A stretch of DNA of 64,000 nucleotides from Catellatospora citrea (lineage in GTDB: Bacteria > Actinomycetota > Actinomycetes > Mycobacteriales > Micromonosporaceae). The translations under genes were made by a program, and so were the position numbers. Positions 35,681 to 45,145 of the stretch are shown here, piece after piece. The notes under the pieces were generated by a model, which did not search any database, had not been told where the DNA came from, and saw only the letters and a list, made by a program, of their open reading frames with translations. Positions within the stretch are counted from its first letter, which is position 1. Every line of letters begins with the position of its first letter. Location of the stretch: the NCBI RefSeq assembly GCF_003610235.1, contig NZ_RAPR01000001.1:7688001-7752000 (forward strand), in the 5' to 3' direction.

Positions 35681-35716
35681 GCCACCAGTGTCCACGGCAG
35701 TCCCGTGGACACCAGG

Positions 35717-37174
35717 TCATTCCGCGGACCACACCGAGTGCTGCGTGTCCTGCTTGGCGGTGTACATCGCCTGGTCGGCGCGGCGCAGGGTGCTCTGGGC
35801 GGGCTCGCCGGGACGCCGCAGCGCCATGCCGACGCTGACCGCGCTGCCGCTGTCCCGGGCCGCGGCGACCAGCCGGTCGGCGACCCGGACGGCCTCCGCG
35901 GTGTCGGGCACGTCGAGCACCGCGACGAACTCGTCGCCGCCGACGCGGAACAGCTCGTCTCCGTGGCGCAGGGATTCGCGCATCGCGGCGGACAGTTCCA
36001 TGAGCACCCGGTCGCCTTCGGCGTGGCCGAGCCGGTCGTTGATCTGCTTGAAGTTGTCGACGTCGATGACGAGCAGGGCGGTGCGGCCGGGCCGGGTCGC
36101 GGCGAGGCGTTCGGTGAACGGGCCGAGGTGGCGCAGGCCGGTGAGGGGGTCGGTCTCGGCCAGGGCCTGCATCTGCTGCAGCGTGCCCAGGCGCTCGTAG
36201 CATTCGGCGGCGTTGGCCATCAGCAGTTCGAGCACGGTGACGGTGCTCGGGTCGACGCGCACCGTCAGCTCGTCCATGACCAGCATCGCCACGTCGAGCC
36301 GGGGCTCGGGGGCGCGGGCGCGCACCGGGAAGGCGAGCAGGGTGCGCACTCCGGCCTGCACGAGCGGTTCGAAGCCGCGGACGTCCTCGCCGGCCGGGTC
36401 GCCCAGGGTGTGCGAGGCGCCGTGCCGGCATACGGCGTCCACCAGCTCGGCCAGGGTCTGCGGCGGGAGGTCGGCGACGCGGGCGGGCAGGTCGTGTGCG
36501 CCGGTGGCGGTGTGGGCGGCGGTCTGCCGGAGCGGGTATCGCGGCTGGCCTGCCTGGACGACCCGCCGGGTGAGGACGGTCGCGCTGCCCAGGCCGGTGA
36601 GTTCGACGGCGGCCCGGCAGGCCATCTCGGCCAGCTGCGCGCCGTTGTGCGCGGTGGCGAAGCCGAGCGTGTGGCGCAGCAGCAGCTCGGCCCGGGTCTC
36701 GGCGGGCAGGCCGCCGAGTTCGTCGATGCGCCGTCGGAGCCGCCGGCCGACCTCGGCGAGTTCGTCGGCCCAGCGGGCGGGTTCGGCGACGACGTGGTCG
36801 AACTCGATGTTGAGCACGCCGATGGGCAGGTCGGCCGCTTCGCTGAGCGGGGCGCAGACCACGGAGCCGACGGGGCGTCCGGTGTGCAGGCCCGCGTACG
36901 CGATGGAGGCGTCGTCGATCGCGGTGGGCCGGCCGGTGGCCAGCACGTGCCCGACCACGCCGTAGTGGCTCGGCACCGCGGTGGGGGCCTGCCACGCGCC
37001 GCTGAACGCGACGACCGACAGCTGACCGGGGCTGAGCAGCAGCACGTCGACCGCGGCGCCGAGGTGGCCGTGCAGCACCGACACCGCGGCGTTGCAGGCG
37101 CGCACCACCGAGTCGCAGCCGGCGGCGACCTCGGCCACGTCGGCGATGACGTCTTCACTGAGGTGGCGAACCAT
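35717..37174 (-). CDS. GAF-GGDEF diguanylate cyclase
   Basis: This 485-residue protein has one or two GAF-like domains (about 15-160 and 170-310) and a GGDEF domain (about 325-480) with an intact signature RVGGDEF at residues 412-416. It should make cyclic di-GMP from two GTP. No RxxD inhibitory site is obvious. No membrane helix is present, so the signal is sensed in the cytoplasm. In actinomycetes c-di-GMP controls development and antibiotic production. Confidence 0.85.
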   Translation of the reverse strand: MVRHLSEDVIADVAEVAAGCDSVVRACNAAVSVLHGHLGAAVDVLLLSPGQLSVVAFSGAWQAPTAVPSHYGVVGHVLATGRPTAIDDASIAYAGLHTGRPVGSVVCAPLSEAADLPIGVLNIEFDHVVAEPARWADELAEVGRRLRRRIDELGGLPAETRAELLLRHTLGFATAHNGAQLAEMACRAAVELTGLGSATVLTRRVVQAGQPRYPLRQTAAHTATGAHDLPARVADLPPQTLAELVDAVCRHGASHTLGDPAGEDVRGFEPLVQAGVRTLLAFPVRARAPEPRLDVAMLVMDELTVRVDPSTVTVLELLMANAAECYERLGTLQQMQALAETDPLTGLRHLGPFTERLAATRPGRTALLVIDVDNFKQINDRLGHAEGDRVLMELSAAMRESLRHGDELFRVGGDEFVAVLDVPDTAEAVRVADRLVAAARDSGSAVSVGMALRRPGEPAQSTLRRADQAMYTAKQDTQHSVWSAE

Positions 37175-37237
37175 CACATCCCGCCGTACCAGGTACGTCC
37201 CGTTCTCGCGGCCCGCGTCCAGCCTAATGCCGCACGA

Positions 37238-37303
37238 AAGATCGCCGTCTCGTATCGGAGAACGAGGTCAGCCCTCAGGCTTTTGACACGAGACGGCGAT
37301 CTT
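37238..37303. repeat. Inverted repeat with AAGATC ends
   Basis: A perfect 16-bp inverted repeat, AAGATCGCCGTCTCGT / ACGAGACGGCGATCTT, with a 34-base spacer. It lies between the diguanylate cyclase gene and the terminator of the GH5-like gene. Like the other palindromes here it ends with GATC. Confidence 0.75.
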
Positions 37304-37310
37304 GGGAAGG

Positions 37311-37337
37311 CGCCGGCCCGCACAGGGCGGGCCGGCG
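37311..37337 (-). terminator. Hairpin terminator of the GH5-like gene
   Basis: CGCCGGCCCGC and GCGGGCCGGCG form an 11-bp perfect stem with loop ACAGG, 9 bases past the stop codon. Confidence 0.75.
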
Positions 37338-37345
37338 GGGAGCGG

Positions 37346-39697
37346 TCAGATGCGGTAGATGGCCAGGCCCATGATGGCGGGCTTGCCGTAGGCGCCGGTG
37401 ACGTTGATGTTGAGGACGCCGTCGGAGACCGTGACGGTGTACGCGCCGTTCTCGCGCCAGTGGCTCAGGGCCAGGTCACCGAGGTTGCTGGCCTTGAGGA
37501 TGCCCTCCAGGGTGACGTTGAACCGGCGGGTGTTGCCCTGCACCGACTCCATCTCCCACACGTACACCTGGTAGGTGCCGTTGGCCACGGTCTGGCTCAT
37601 GGTGATGGTGCCCAGGTCCGTGCCGAGCAGCCCGGTGTGGAGCATGTCCACGGTGGCGGCGTCGGGCAGCGGGCTGGGCGTGACGGTGTTGGTGTGGGCG
37701 GTGCCGCCGGAGACGGTGAACCCGGTGGACTGGGCCTGGGTCTGGCTGACCCACTGGTTGCCCTCGATGACGACCGCGGGTCCGTTGAGGTTGATGCCCT
37801 TGACGAAGCCGGTGGCCGGCGGGCTGGTCGACGGCTGCGGCGACGGCGAGGCCGGCGGCGCGGACGGCGACGGGGAGGTGGTGGACCCGCCGGTGACCAC
37901 GGCCCGGTCGAGGGTGACGACCGTGCCCGAGGCGCCGGCGTTCTTGGTGCCGGTGTTGCGGATCCGCAGCGTGTGGTTGCCCGCGGACAGCACCGGGCTG
38001 GTCCAGACCGCCACGTCGCCGGTCTTGGTGGCGGCGTAGAGGTCGACGTTGACCTCGGTGCCGCCGTCGATGGACACTGCGGCGACGCCGTGGTGCGAGC
38101 CGGTCACGGCCCGGTAGACGACCTGGGTGCCGTTGAAGGCCAGCGTCGCGGTCTCGCCGCTGTTGAGGCTCCAGCTCTGGCTGGCGTTGTAGTAGACCGC
38201 GGGCGCGGTCTCGTTGCAGGCGGTGCAGTGGTTCCAGCCGCTGTAGTTCCACTGGTTCTGCCCGGTGCCCTGGACCGAGTCGTCGACGTTGACCGTGCCC
38301 GGGGGCTGCGGCGACGCGCTCGGCGACGGCGACGGGGAGGCCGGGGGAGACGGCGGCGGCGACGACGGCAGGACGCCGCCGTTCTTCGCGATCAGGCGTG
38401 CGGCCTGGGCCGCGAACATCGCGTACGCCGGGTCGAACTGCGGCTTGGACGTGTCGGGTTCGCCGTAGATGGAGAAGCCCTCGCCGTTGTCGGGCGGCCA
38501 GATGAACGTGGCCGGGTCGACGTTGTCGTCCTGCGGGTGCGGCCTGGTCGCCGGGGGCACGACCTTGCCCTCGACCCGCCAGGACAGCCAGCCGGCGCAG
38601 TCGTTGTTGTTGTAGATCGTGTCGGCCCAGCCGCTGTAGATGCCGGACCGGGTGACCTTCTCCGCCGCGCTGCGGGCCGGGTAGGCGAACTCCTGCATGA
38701 GCACGGGTTTGCCGGAGGCCACCGCTGTCGCGCAGTGCTGGTTGATCAGGTTGTTGACCTGCGCGGGGGAGATGTTGTGGTACGTCGGGTAGGTGTGCCA
38801 GGTCTGGAAGTCGATCGCCGGCACGTTGGCGGCCTCGGTGGTCGGGTCGGAGCCCGCCTGCCCGCCGTAGAAACCCTCGCTGCCGGTGGTGACCAGCTGC
38901 TGGGCGCCCTGCGCCTTGATGTAGGACGCCATCTCCTGGTACCAGCCCTGCGCCAGGGACACCGAGCTGACCTCGGGCTCGTTCATCAGGTCCCAGGCGA
39001 AGATGGTCGGGTCGTCCTTGTACTTCACGCCCGTGATGCTGTTGGTGCGGTTGAGCACGAAGCTGACCCAGTCCTTGTACAGCTGCTTGGTGCGGGGGTC
39101 GCTGTAGAAGAACGTGTAGCGCTGCGCGTGGCTGGACCCGTTGTAACCCGGGATGTACCACGAGTTGATCTGCTGGGTGCCGCCCGCCCACTGCCAGAAG
39201 TCCATCATCGCGATGTTGAGCTTCAGGCCGAGCTGCCCGGCCTTGGCGATGACGTAGTCCCAGCGGCCCAGCCCGTTGGTGGTGCTCGGGTTGAACGCGT
39301 ACGTGTTGGTGGCCGTGTCCCAGTAGATCAGGTACGTGCCGTGCATGCCCATGTTGGACGCGTCGCCGGTGCTGGCGGGGTTCCAGATGTGCGGCTTGGT
39401 GGTGCCGTCCAGCGACCCGGTGACCGAGTGCAGGATGCCGCGTACGACGTTGTAGTTGCTCGCGTCGGCGTAGCCGAGCACGGAGTCGACCTCGGCGCGG
39501 GTGCCCCAGCCGAGGTAGTGGCTGTTGGTGCCCGCGACGTAGAAGGGCTTGCCGTCGAGCATGAACTTGGTGCCCGACGTGGTGACGAAGCCGGGGGCGG
39601 CATTCGCCTTGTTGCCGACCATCAGTGGTAAGACCACGGCGAGAACCATCGCCATCACGAGGGGAACGGTGAGCCGGTTGAGCCGAAGAGCTTTCAT
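37346..39697 (-). CDS. Secreted GH5-like endo-hydrolase with two carbohydrate-binding-type domains
   Basis: This 783-residue protein has a signal peptide ending near NKANAAPG (residue 34), a GH5-type (beta/alpha)8 catalytic domain (about 36-425) with the acid/base in FAWDLMNEPEVSS and the nucleophile in VLMQEFAYPA, then Pro/Ser linkers and two beta-rich domains: one resembling CBM35 (about 460-590) and a malectin-like domain at the C-terminus (about 620-783). This architecture suits endo-mannanases or cellulases that attack plant polysaccharides. It is in the LacI/ABC cluster. Ribosome site GGTAGGAG precedes the ATG. Confidence 0.85.
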   Translation of the reverse strand: MKALRLNRLTVPLVMAMVLAVVLPLMVGNKANAAPGFVTTSGTKFMLDGKPFYVAGTNSHYLGWGTRAEVDSVLGYADASNYNVVRGILHSVTGSLDGTTKPHIWNPASTGDASNMGMHGTYLIYWDTATNTYAFNPSTTNGLGRWDYVIAKAGQLGLKLNIAMMDFWQWAGGTQQINSWYIPGYNGSSHAQRYTFFYSDPRTKQLYKDWVSFVLNRTNSITGVKYKDDPTIFAWDLMNEPEVSSVSLAQGWYQEMASYIKAQGAQQLVTTGSEGFYGGQAGSDPTTEAANVPAIDFQTWHTYPTYHNISPAQVNNLINQHCATAVASGKPVLMQEFAYPARSAAEKVTRSGIYSGWADTIYNNNDCAGWLSWRVEGKVVPPATRPHPQDDNVDPATFIWPPDNGEGFSIYGEPDTSKPQFDPAYAMFAAQAARLIAKNGGVLPSSPPPSPPASPSPSPSASPQPPGTVNVDDSVQGTGQNQWNYSGWNHCTACNETAPAVYYNASQSWSLNSGETATLAFNGTQVVYRAVTGSHHGVAAVSIDGGTEVNVDLYAATKTGDVAVWTSPVLSAGNHTLRIRNTGTKNAGASGTVVTLDRAVVTGGSTTSPSPSAPPASPSPQPSTSPPATGFVKGINLNGPAVVIEGNQWVSQTQAQSTGFTVSGGTAHTNTVTPSPLPDAATVDMLHTGLLGTDLGTITMSQTVANGTYQVYVWEMESVQGNTRRFNVTLEGILKASNLGDLALSHWRENGAYTVTVSDGVLNINVTGAYGKPAIMGLAIYRI

Positions 39698-39846
39698 GCC
39701 AGGTCTCCTACCTGTGTCTCTCCTGGTGCTCTGGGGGAGCGCCGCGTCCGGGGCCGGGCACCCCGAACGCGACGTGCTTCGATTAATGCGCATCTTTGAA
39801 CCAATACGGACACAGGCGTCCCCGGGTCCGCTCCTTGCTACGCCCG

Positions 39847-41277
39847 TCAGCCGGCGGCGGGCGGGTCCAGGGGTGGGATGGCGTTCGCGGCGATGACCTG
39901 CCGGAACCAGTGGCCGCTGTTCTTGATCGTGCGGTGCTGGGTGTCCCGGTCGACGTGGATGAGGCCGAAGCGCTGGCTGTAGCCGTACACCCACTCGAAG
40001 TTGTCGATCAGTGACCACATCACGTAGCCGCGCACGTCCACGCCGTCGGTGATGGCGTCGTGCAGCGCGGCCAGGTGGGCGTGCAGGTAGGCGACCCGGC
40101 CCGCGTCGTCGACGCGCCCGTCCGGGCCGACCTGGTCGGCCGACGCCACCCCGTTCTCGGCGATGACGATCGGCACCGGGCCGTAGTCGTGGCGGATGCG
40201 GTTGAGCAGCTCGCGCAGCGCGCCCGCGTCGACCACGCCGTGGATGGTGGACGGGCCGTCGGCGGGGGCGATGTGCACCAGGCCGTCGCTGCCGACCCAA
40301 CGGTTGTACGGGTCGGCGGGGCCGGGACCGGCGGCGACGTACAGCGGCGTGTAGTAGTTCACGCCCAGCACGTCGATCGGCGCGGTGACCGTGGCCAGGT
40401 CCCCGTCGCGTACGAAGCCCCAGTCGGTGATGTGCGCGGTGTCGGCGATCAGGTCGGCGGGATACTCCCCGCGCAGCAGCGGATCGAGGAAGATCCGGTT
40501 GCGCAGCGCGTCGGCGCGGCGCACCGCGTCGCGGTTCTCCGGGGTGTCCACGGGGGTGCGCACCGGGGCCGGGTTGAGCGCGACGGACACCTGCGCGGTG
40601 CGCGGCAGGGCCGCCCGCAGGGCCTGCACGCCCAGGCCGTGGGCCAGGTTGAGGTGGTGGGCCACGGTCAGGGTGGTGGCGTCGTCGGCGATGCCGGGGG
40701 CGTGGATGCCGGAGGCGTGCCCCAGGAACGCGGTGCACCACGGCTCGTTCAGGGTGACCCACAGCGGCACCCGGTCGCCGAGCCGGGCCGCGACCAGCGT
40801 GGTGTAGTCGGCGAAACGCTCGGTCATGTCCCGGTTCGCCCAGCCGCCCGCATCCTGCAGCACCTGCGGGTGGTCCCAGTGGTACAGGGTCAGCATCGGC
40901 TCGATCCCGTTGGCCAGCAGTTCGTCCACCAGCCGGGAGTAGAAGTCCAGCCCCTTCACGTTCGCCGCGCCGCGCCCGTCGGGCTGCACCCGCGGCCACG
41001 ACACCGAGAAGCGGTAGGTGTTCAGGCCCAGCTGCGCCATCAGCGCCACGTCGTCGCGGTAGCGGCGGTAGTGGTCGACGGCCAGGTCGGCCCGGTCGCC
41101 GTTGTCCACCCGCCCGGGGACGGCGGTGAAGGTGTCCCAGACCGACGGCGTCCGCCCGTCGGCGTCCAGGGCGCCCTCGACCTGGAACGCCGCGGTCGCC
41201 GCGCCCCAGCGGAATCCCGCGGGGAACTCCGGAGGGGCGTGGCGGCGGTCGGGCGCGGTCTCCGTGGGGGCGGTCAT
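39847..41277 (-). CDS. GH1 beta-glycosidase
   Basis: This 476-residue protein has the GH1 N-terminal motif FRWGAATAAFQVEGAL, the acid/base in TLNEPWCTAF and the nucleophile in VIAENGVAS, then WSLIDNFEWVYGYSQRFG. It has no signal peptide, so hydrolyses imported disaccharides (cellobiose or mannobiose types) in the cytoplasm. It follows the LacI gene by 29 bases and is probably in its operon. An AGGAGTG site precedes the ATG. Confidence 0.9.
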   Translation of the reverse strand: MTAPTETAPDRRHAPPEFPAGFRWGAATAAFQVEGALDADGRTPSVWDTFTAVPGRVDNGDRADLAVDHYRRYRDDVALMAQLGLNTYRFSVSWPRVQPDGRGAANVKGLDFYSRLVDELLANGIEPMLTLYHWDHPQVLQDAGGWANRDMTERFADYTTLVAARLGDRVPLWVTLNEPWCTAFLGHASGIHAPGIADDATTLTVAHHLNLAHGLGVQALRAALPRTAQVSVALNPAPVRTPVDTPENRDAVRRADALRNRIFLDPLLRGEYPADLIADTAHITDWGFVRDGDLATVTAPIDVLGVNYYTPLYVAAGPGPADPYNRWVGSDGLVHIAPADGPSTIHGVVDAGALRELLNRIRHDYGPVPIVIAENGVASADQVGPDGRVDDAGRVAYLHAHLAALHDAITDGVDVRGYVMWSLIDNFEWVYGYSQRFGLIHVDRDTQHRTIKNSGHWFRQVIAANAIPPLDPPAAG

Positions 41278-41306
41278 CGTCAGCACTCCTAGCGGGTGAG
41301 GGCGGA

Positions 41307-42329
41307 TCAGCGCGTGCGGTACACCCCGGTGCTGCCGCGTGGCAGCAGCCGGTAGGGCTCGGCGGGCTGGGAGTCGGCCCCCGGCCCGCCCTCGATGGCG
41401 GCGAAGAGCATGCGCGCCGCCTGCGCGCCCCGGCCCGGGATGTCGTGGGCCAGCGCGGTGAGCTTCGGGTTGACCAGGCGGCACAGCCGGGAGTCGTTGA
41501 ACGCGACCAGGGACAGTTCGTCCGGCACGGACAGGCCCATCTCCAGCGCCACTTCGAGGCCGGTCACCGCGGTGAGGTCGGTGTGGTAGATGATCGCGGT
41601 CGGCCGGTCCGGCGAGGCCAGCAGCCGCCGGGTGGCCTGGGCGCTGTCCTCGTCGGAGAAGTCGGCGCGCACCGTGGTCGGCTCGGGCAGGCCGCGCAGG
41701 CGGCACACCTCCCGCAGCGCCTCGGCGCGGTCCACGATGTGGCGCATGTTCGGGTCGCCGGAGACATGGGCCAGCCGCCGGTGGCCCAGTGCGGCAAGGT
41801 ACTCCACGACGTCGGTCATGCCCGCCGCGTCCTGCGACCAGATGCTCGGCAGGCTGCCGGTGCCGGCGGGGCCGCCGATGACGACCGCGGGCAGGTGCAG
41901 GTCTTCCAGCACGCCGACGCGCGGGTCGTCGTCGCGCAGGTTGAGCACGATGACGCCGTCGACCCGGTGCTCGGCCCACCACCGGCGGTAGGTGGCGATC
42001 TCGGCCTCGGTGTCCTCGACGACCTGCAGGTTGAGCCCGCAGGAGCGGGCCGACAGCTCGGACTCCAGGCCGCTGATCAGCTCCATGGTGAACGGCTCGG
42101 CCCCGAGCAGCCGCGCGGGCCGTTGCAGGGCCAGGCCGATCGCGCCCGCCCGGCCGCCGCGCAGGGCACGGGCCGCGCTGTGCGGCCGCCAGCCCAGTTC
42201 GGACGCCACGGCCAGCACCCGCTGCCGGGTCTCCTCGGAGACGCCGGGCTGGTCGTTGAGCGCGAACGAGACCGCGGACCGGGACACGCCCGCGCGGCCG
42301 GCGATGTCGGCGATGGTCGGGCGCTTCAC
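41307..42329 (-). CDS. LacI-family transcriptional repressor
   Basis: This 340-residue protein has the LacI HTH (TIADIAGRAGVSRSAVSFAL, residues 4-23) with the hinge-helix region HSAARALRGG, and a periplasmic-binding-protein-like sensor domain. Regulators of this type bind oligosaccharide released by the secreted enzyme and derepress uptake. It is divergent from the ABC operon and upstream of GH1 on its own strand, and similar operator-like sequences lie before both arms. Confidence 0.9.
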   Translation of the reverse strand: MKRPTIADIAGRAGVSRSAVSFALNDQPGVSEETRQRVLAVASELGWRPHSAARALRGGRAGAIGLALQRPARLLGAEPFTMELISGLESELSARSCGLNLQVVEDTEAEIATYRRWWAEHRVDGVIVLNLRDDDPRVGVLEDLHLPAVVIGGPAGTGSLPSIWSQDAAGMTDVVEYLAALGHRRLAHVSGDPNMRHIVDRAEALREVCRLRGLPEPTTVRADFSDEDSAQATRRLLASPDRPTAIIYHTDLTAVTGLEVALEMGLSVPDELSLVAFNDSRLCRLVNPKLTALAHDIPGRGAQAARMLFAAIEGGPGADSQPAEPYRLLPRGSTGVYRTR

Positions 42330-42371
42330 GGCCGTCCTCCGTTCCGCATGGGCAGCTCCCTGGCTGTGGTT

Positions 42372-42387
42372 ACTAAACCGATTTCGT
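42372..42387. promoter_or_regulatory. Candidate LacI operator, left arm
   Basis: ACTAAACCGATTTCGT lies 42 bases upstream of the LacI start. Its reverse-complement partner near the ABC promoter (ACTAAATCGAAACAG) shares ACTAAAyCGA with a central CG, the usual LacI-type arrangement. The 393-base gap between lacI and the lipoprotein gene otherwise shows no gene. Confidence 0.5.
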
Positions 42388-42545
42388 TACGGACCGGGAC
42401 AGTAGCAGTGCGCTCCGTCGTGTGGAAGACCCCGGTCGATCCGAGGTGGAACCCGGCTGATCGCTGAAGCAGGAGGGGATACAGGCTCATCTGCGGTAAT
42501 GCTCCTCTACGGACATGGCGCAAAAGTTTCCGGCGTAACACGGTG

Positions 42546-42600
42546 TTGACGTACCTGCGGGGGCGGGCTATGGTCCCGGTCACTGTTTCGATTTAGTTCG
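42546..42600 (+). promoter_or_regulatory. ABC operon promoter with LacI-type operator
   Basis: TTGACG (42546-42551) and TATGGT (42569-42574) are spaced by 17 bases, a good sigma-70-type promoter. CTGTTTCGATTTAG (42582-42595) just downstream of the -10 matches the left-arm operator in inverse orientation, a position that would block transcription when repressor is bound. Confidence 0.6.
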
Positions 42601-42722
42601 CCATCGCGTCTAGATGGATCGCGACAGGACCGCCGGGGATCGCTCCGGGGGCCCGCACGATGCCGGCCGGACGCAACGCTTCCGCACCTCTCCACGCGCA
42701 TCGCACCTCACAGGAGTTCACT

Positions 42723-44033
42723 ATGGAGCATGCTCGATCCAGGAAGTCCCGCCGGAGGCCCGGCGTCGTCCTGAGCGCGCTGCTGCTGGCCGCGTCGCTC
42801 GTCACGGGCGCCTGCGGCGGCGGGGACGAGCCCGAGGCCGACAACGGCCCGGTCACCATCAGCTGGGGCTGGTGGAGCAACACCCCCGAGAAGGACGCGC
42901 TCTACCGCAAGTGGCTCGACGGCTTCGAGGCCGCCAACCCCAACATCAAGATCAAGTCTGAGTTCCTGCCCTGGGACGCGTACTGGGACAAGGTGAAGAC
43001 CACCACCGCCGGCGGCAACGCCTACGACGTGGTCGGCCTGTGCTCCTGCTTCGCGGCGTCGTACTTCGACAACGAGGTCTTCGCCGACCTCAAGAAGATG
43101 GACGGCTACGCCGACGCCATCAAGGGCGCGCAGCCCGGCCCGGTCGGCGTGTTCGGCTGGCAGGACAAGCAGTACGCGATGCCCGTCGGCATCTCCGTGC
43201 CGCTGGTCGGCTACAACAAGGACCTGTTCAAGGCCGCCGGGGTGGCCACGCCCGACCCGGCCGTGCCGATGACCTTCGACGCCTTCAAGGAGATGGCGAA
43301 GAAGCTCACCAAGGTCAACAGTGCCGGCAAGGTCACCCAGTACGCCCTGCACCCGGGCAGCCTCAACTTCTGGGAGTCGCTGATCGCGATGCGCGGCGGC
43401 TCGATGTACGACAACTTCGTCAGCCCGAGCAAGGTCACCGTGAACAGCCCGCAGGGCATCGCGGGCCTGGCCGACTACGCCAGCCTGTTCACCGAGAAGA
43501 TCGTGCCGCCGATGGACGAGCAGCGCGAGAACCAGTGGCTCAACGGCGACCTGGACAGCCTGCGTACCGGCAAGGTGGCCATGGCCCGGGTCGGTCCCTG
43601 GAACTTCGCCGACATCGCCGCCAAGTCCCCGAACATCGGTGTCTTCCCCCTGCCGAAGGCCGGCGACAACCTGGTCCTCTACTCCGGCGCCAACGGCTAC
43701 GCGATCTCCGCGGAGAGCGAGCACCCGAAGCAGGCCTGGGAGTTCCTCAAGTGGATGCTCAAGACCGAGAACCAGGTCGAGTTCGCCAAGTTCAGCGACG
43801 TGCCGGTCGACGCCGAGGCGCTGAAGAAGCTCCCCGACTTCATCACCCCGAAGGACTTCGCGCCGACCCTGCTGGCCTCGGTGCCGGCCTTCCGCCCCGG
43901 TCTGCTGACCGTCAAGGAGGAGCTGGGCAAGGACGTCGGCCTGATCATCGACGACCTGGGCCGCGGCAAGCTCACCCCCGAGCAGGCCGCCGGTGAGATC
44001 GAGAAGAAGGGCAACGCGCTGCTGGCGCAGTAG
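42723..44033 (+). CDS. Carbohydrate ABC transporter substrate-binding lipoprotein
   Basis: This 436-residue protein has a lipoprotein signal with lipobox VTGAC (acylated Cys31) and the extracellular solute-binding family 1 fold: ISWGWWSNTPEKDALYRKWL, DVVGLCSCFAASYF, YAMPVGISVPLVGYNKDLF. It is expected to bind oligosaccharides outside the membrane and deliver them to the two permeases. Its ATG follows a TCACAGGAG-like sequence. A pair of strong hairpins separates it from the permease genes. Confidence 0.9.
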   Translation: MEHARSRKSRRRPGVVLSALLLAASLVTGACGGGDEPEADNGPVTISWGWWSNTPEKDALYRKWLDGFEAANPNIKIKSEFLPWDAYWDKVKTTTAGGNAYDVVGLCSCFAASYFDNEVFADLKKMDGYADAIKGAQPGPVGVFGWQDKQYAMPVGISVPLVGYNKDLFKAAGVATPDPAVPMTFDAFKEMAKKLTKVNSAGKVTQYALHPGSLNFWESLIAMRGGSMYDNFVSPSKVTVNSPQGIAGLADYASLFTEKIVPPMDEQRENQWLNGDLDSLRTGKVAMARVGPWNFADIAAKSPNIGVFPLPKAGDNLVLYSGANGYAISAESEHPKQAWEFLKWMLKTENQVEFAKFSDVPVDAEALKKLPDFITPKDFAPTLLASVPAFRPGLLTVKEELGKDVGLIIDDLGRGKLTPEQAAGEIEKKGNALLAQ

Positions 44034-44043
44034 CCCCTCCCTC

Positions 44044-44110
44044 CCGGCGACGCCCCACACGCGCGGGGCGTCGCCGGCCGGGCCCGGCCACCACGGGGGT
44101 GGCCGGGCCC
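44044..44110 (+). terminator. Two consecutive hairpins inside the ABC operon
   Basis: First stem CCGGCGACGCCCC / GGGGCGTCGCCGG (44044-44077), second stem GGGCCCGGCCACC / GGTGGCCGGGCCC (44080-44110). They lie between the lipoprotein stop and the first permease. Such hairpins reduce transcription of, or stabilise mRNA before, downstream genes so that the binding protein is made in excess. Confidence 0.7.
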
Positions 44111-44168
44111 ACCCCGCCCGACCCCCATCCGCGCCCGTTCCCGCAGGTCCCGACCGGAGGCGTACCGC

Positions 44169-45131
44169 ATGACCATGGCTCTTAACCCGCAGCGGCCCAA
44201 GCGCCGCTGGTGGCGGCGGGAGGGGGTGCAGGGATACCTCTACATCAGCCCGTGGCTGCTGGGCTTCCTGATGTTCGGCGTCGCGCCGCTCATCGCCGCG
44301 TTCATGACCAGCCTGTCCAAGGCCAACGTGTTCCGCACGATCCGGTTCGTGGGCGCCGACAACTACGAGAAGATCCTCACGGACGACCCGGTGTTCGCCA
44401 CCATCGCCGGCAACATGCTGATCTACGTGATCGGCTCGACGGTCATCTCGATCGGCCTGGGCCTGATCCTGGCCCTGCTGCTGTTCAAGGACTTCCGCGG
44501 CAACCACGTGTTCCGCACCCTGATCTACGTGCCCAGCCTGCTCGTCGGCATCGCCACCGCGTACCTGTTCAAGCAGGTGTTCCGGGGCGGCGAGGTCGGC
44601 CTGGCCAACATGTTCCTGAGCCTGTTCGGCACCGAGCCGATCAACTGGCTCGGCGACTCCGAGAAGCCCTGGCTGGCGCTGGTCGCGCTGATCCTGGTCA
44701 ACGTCTGGTTCGCCGGCGGCACCATGCTGATCTTCCTGGCCGGCCTCAAGGGCATCCCGGCCAGCTACTTCGAGGCCGCCCGCGTCGACGGAGCCGGGCC
44801 CTGGCAGATGTTCCGCAAGGTGACCCTGCCGCTGCTGTCGCCGGTCATCGTGTTCAACACCGTCATGGCGCTGATCGGGCACATCCAGGTCTTCGAGACC
44901 CCGCTCGCGTTCGCCAACAGCGGTGGCGTCGCCACCGGCAACCCGCTGGGCTACGAGAACAGCCTCGGCACGTTCGTGACCTACCTGTACGTCAAGGGCT
45001 TCGTCTACCAGGACATGGGCTACGCGTCGGCGCTGGCGTTCATCATGTTCGCCGCGACCCTGGTGCTGACCGGCCTGGTGCTCTGGCTGGCCCGGCGCTT
45101 CACCGCGTACGGCGACGCCGACCAGAACTGA
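44169..45131 (+). CDS. ABC sugar permease (MalF-type)
   Basis: This 320-residue protein has six membrane helices and the inner-membrane EAA motif (EAARVDGAGPWQMFRKVTLP, about residues 200-219) that docks to an ATPase. It forms the permease with the next gene. CGGAGGCG lies before the ATG. Confidence 0.9.
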   Translation: MTMALNPQRPKRRWWRREGVQGYLYISPWLLGFLMFGVAPLIAAFMTSLSKANVFRTIRFVGADNYEKILTDDPVFATIAGNMLIYVIGSTVISIGLGLILALLLFKDFRGNHVFRTLIYVPSLLVGIATAYLFKQVFRGGEVGLANMFLSLFGTEPINWLGDSEKPWLALVALILVNVWFAGGTMLIFLAGLKGIPASYFEAARVDGAGPWQMFRKVTLPLLSPVIVFNTVMALIGHIQVFETPLAFANSGGVATGNPLGYENSLGTFVTYLYVKGFVYQDMGYASALAFIMFAATLVLTGLVLWLARRFTAYGDADQN

Positions 45132-45145
45132 CCCGGAGGACTGCC

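Noticed and set aside
35630..39631. Very long plus-strand open frame (1333 codons)
   Set aside because: It is antisense to the diguanylate cyclase and GH5-like genes, which have clear family motifs, and its composition (Val/Gly/Arg/Asp-rich) is that of a shadow frame in GC-rich DNA.
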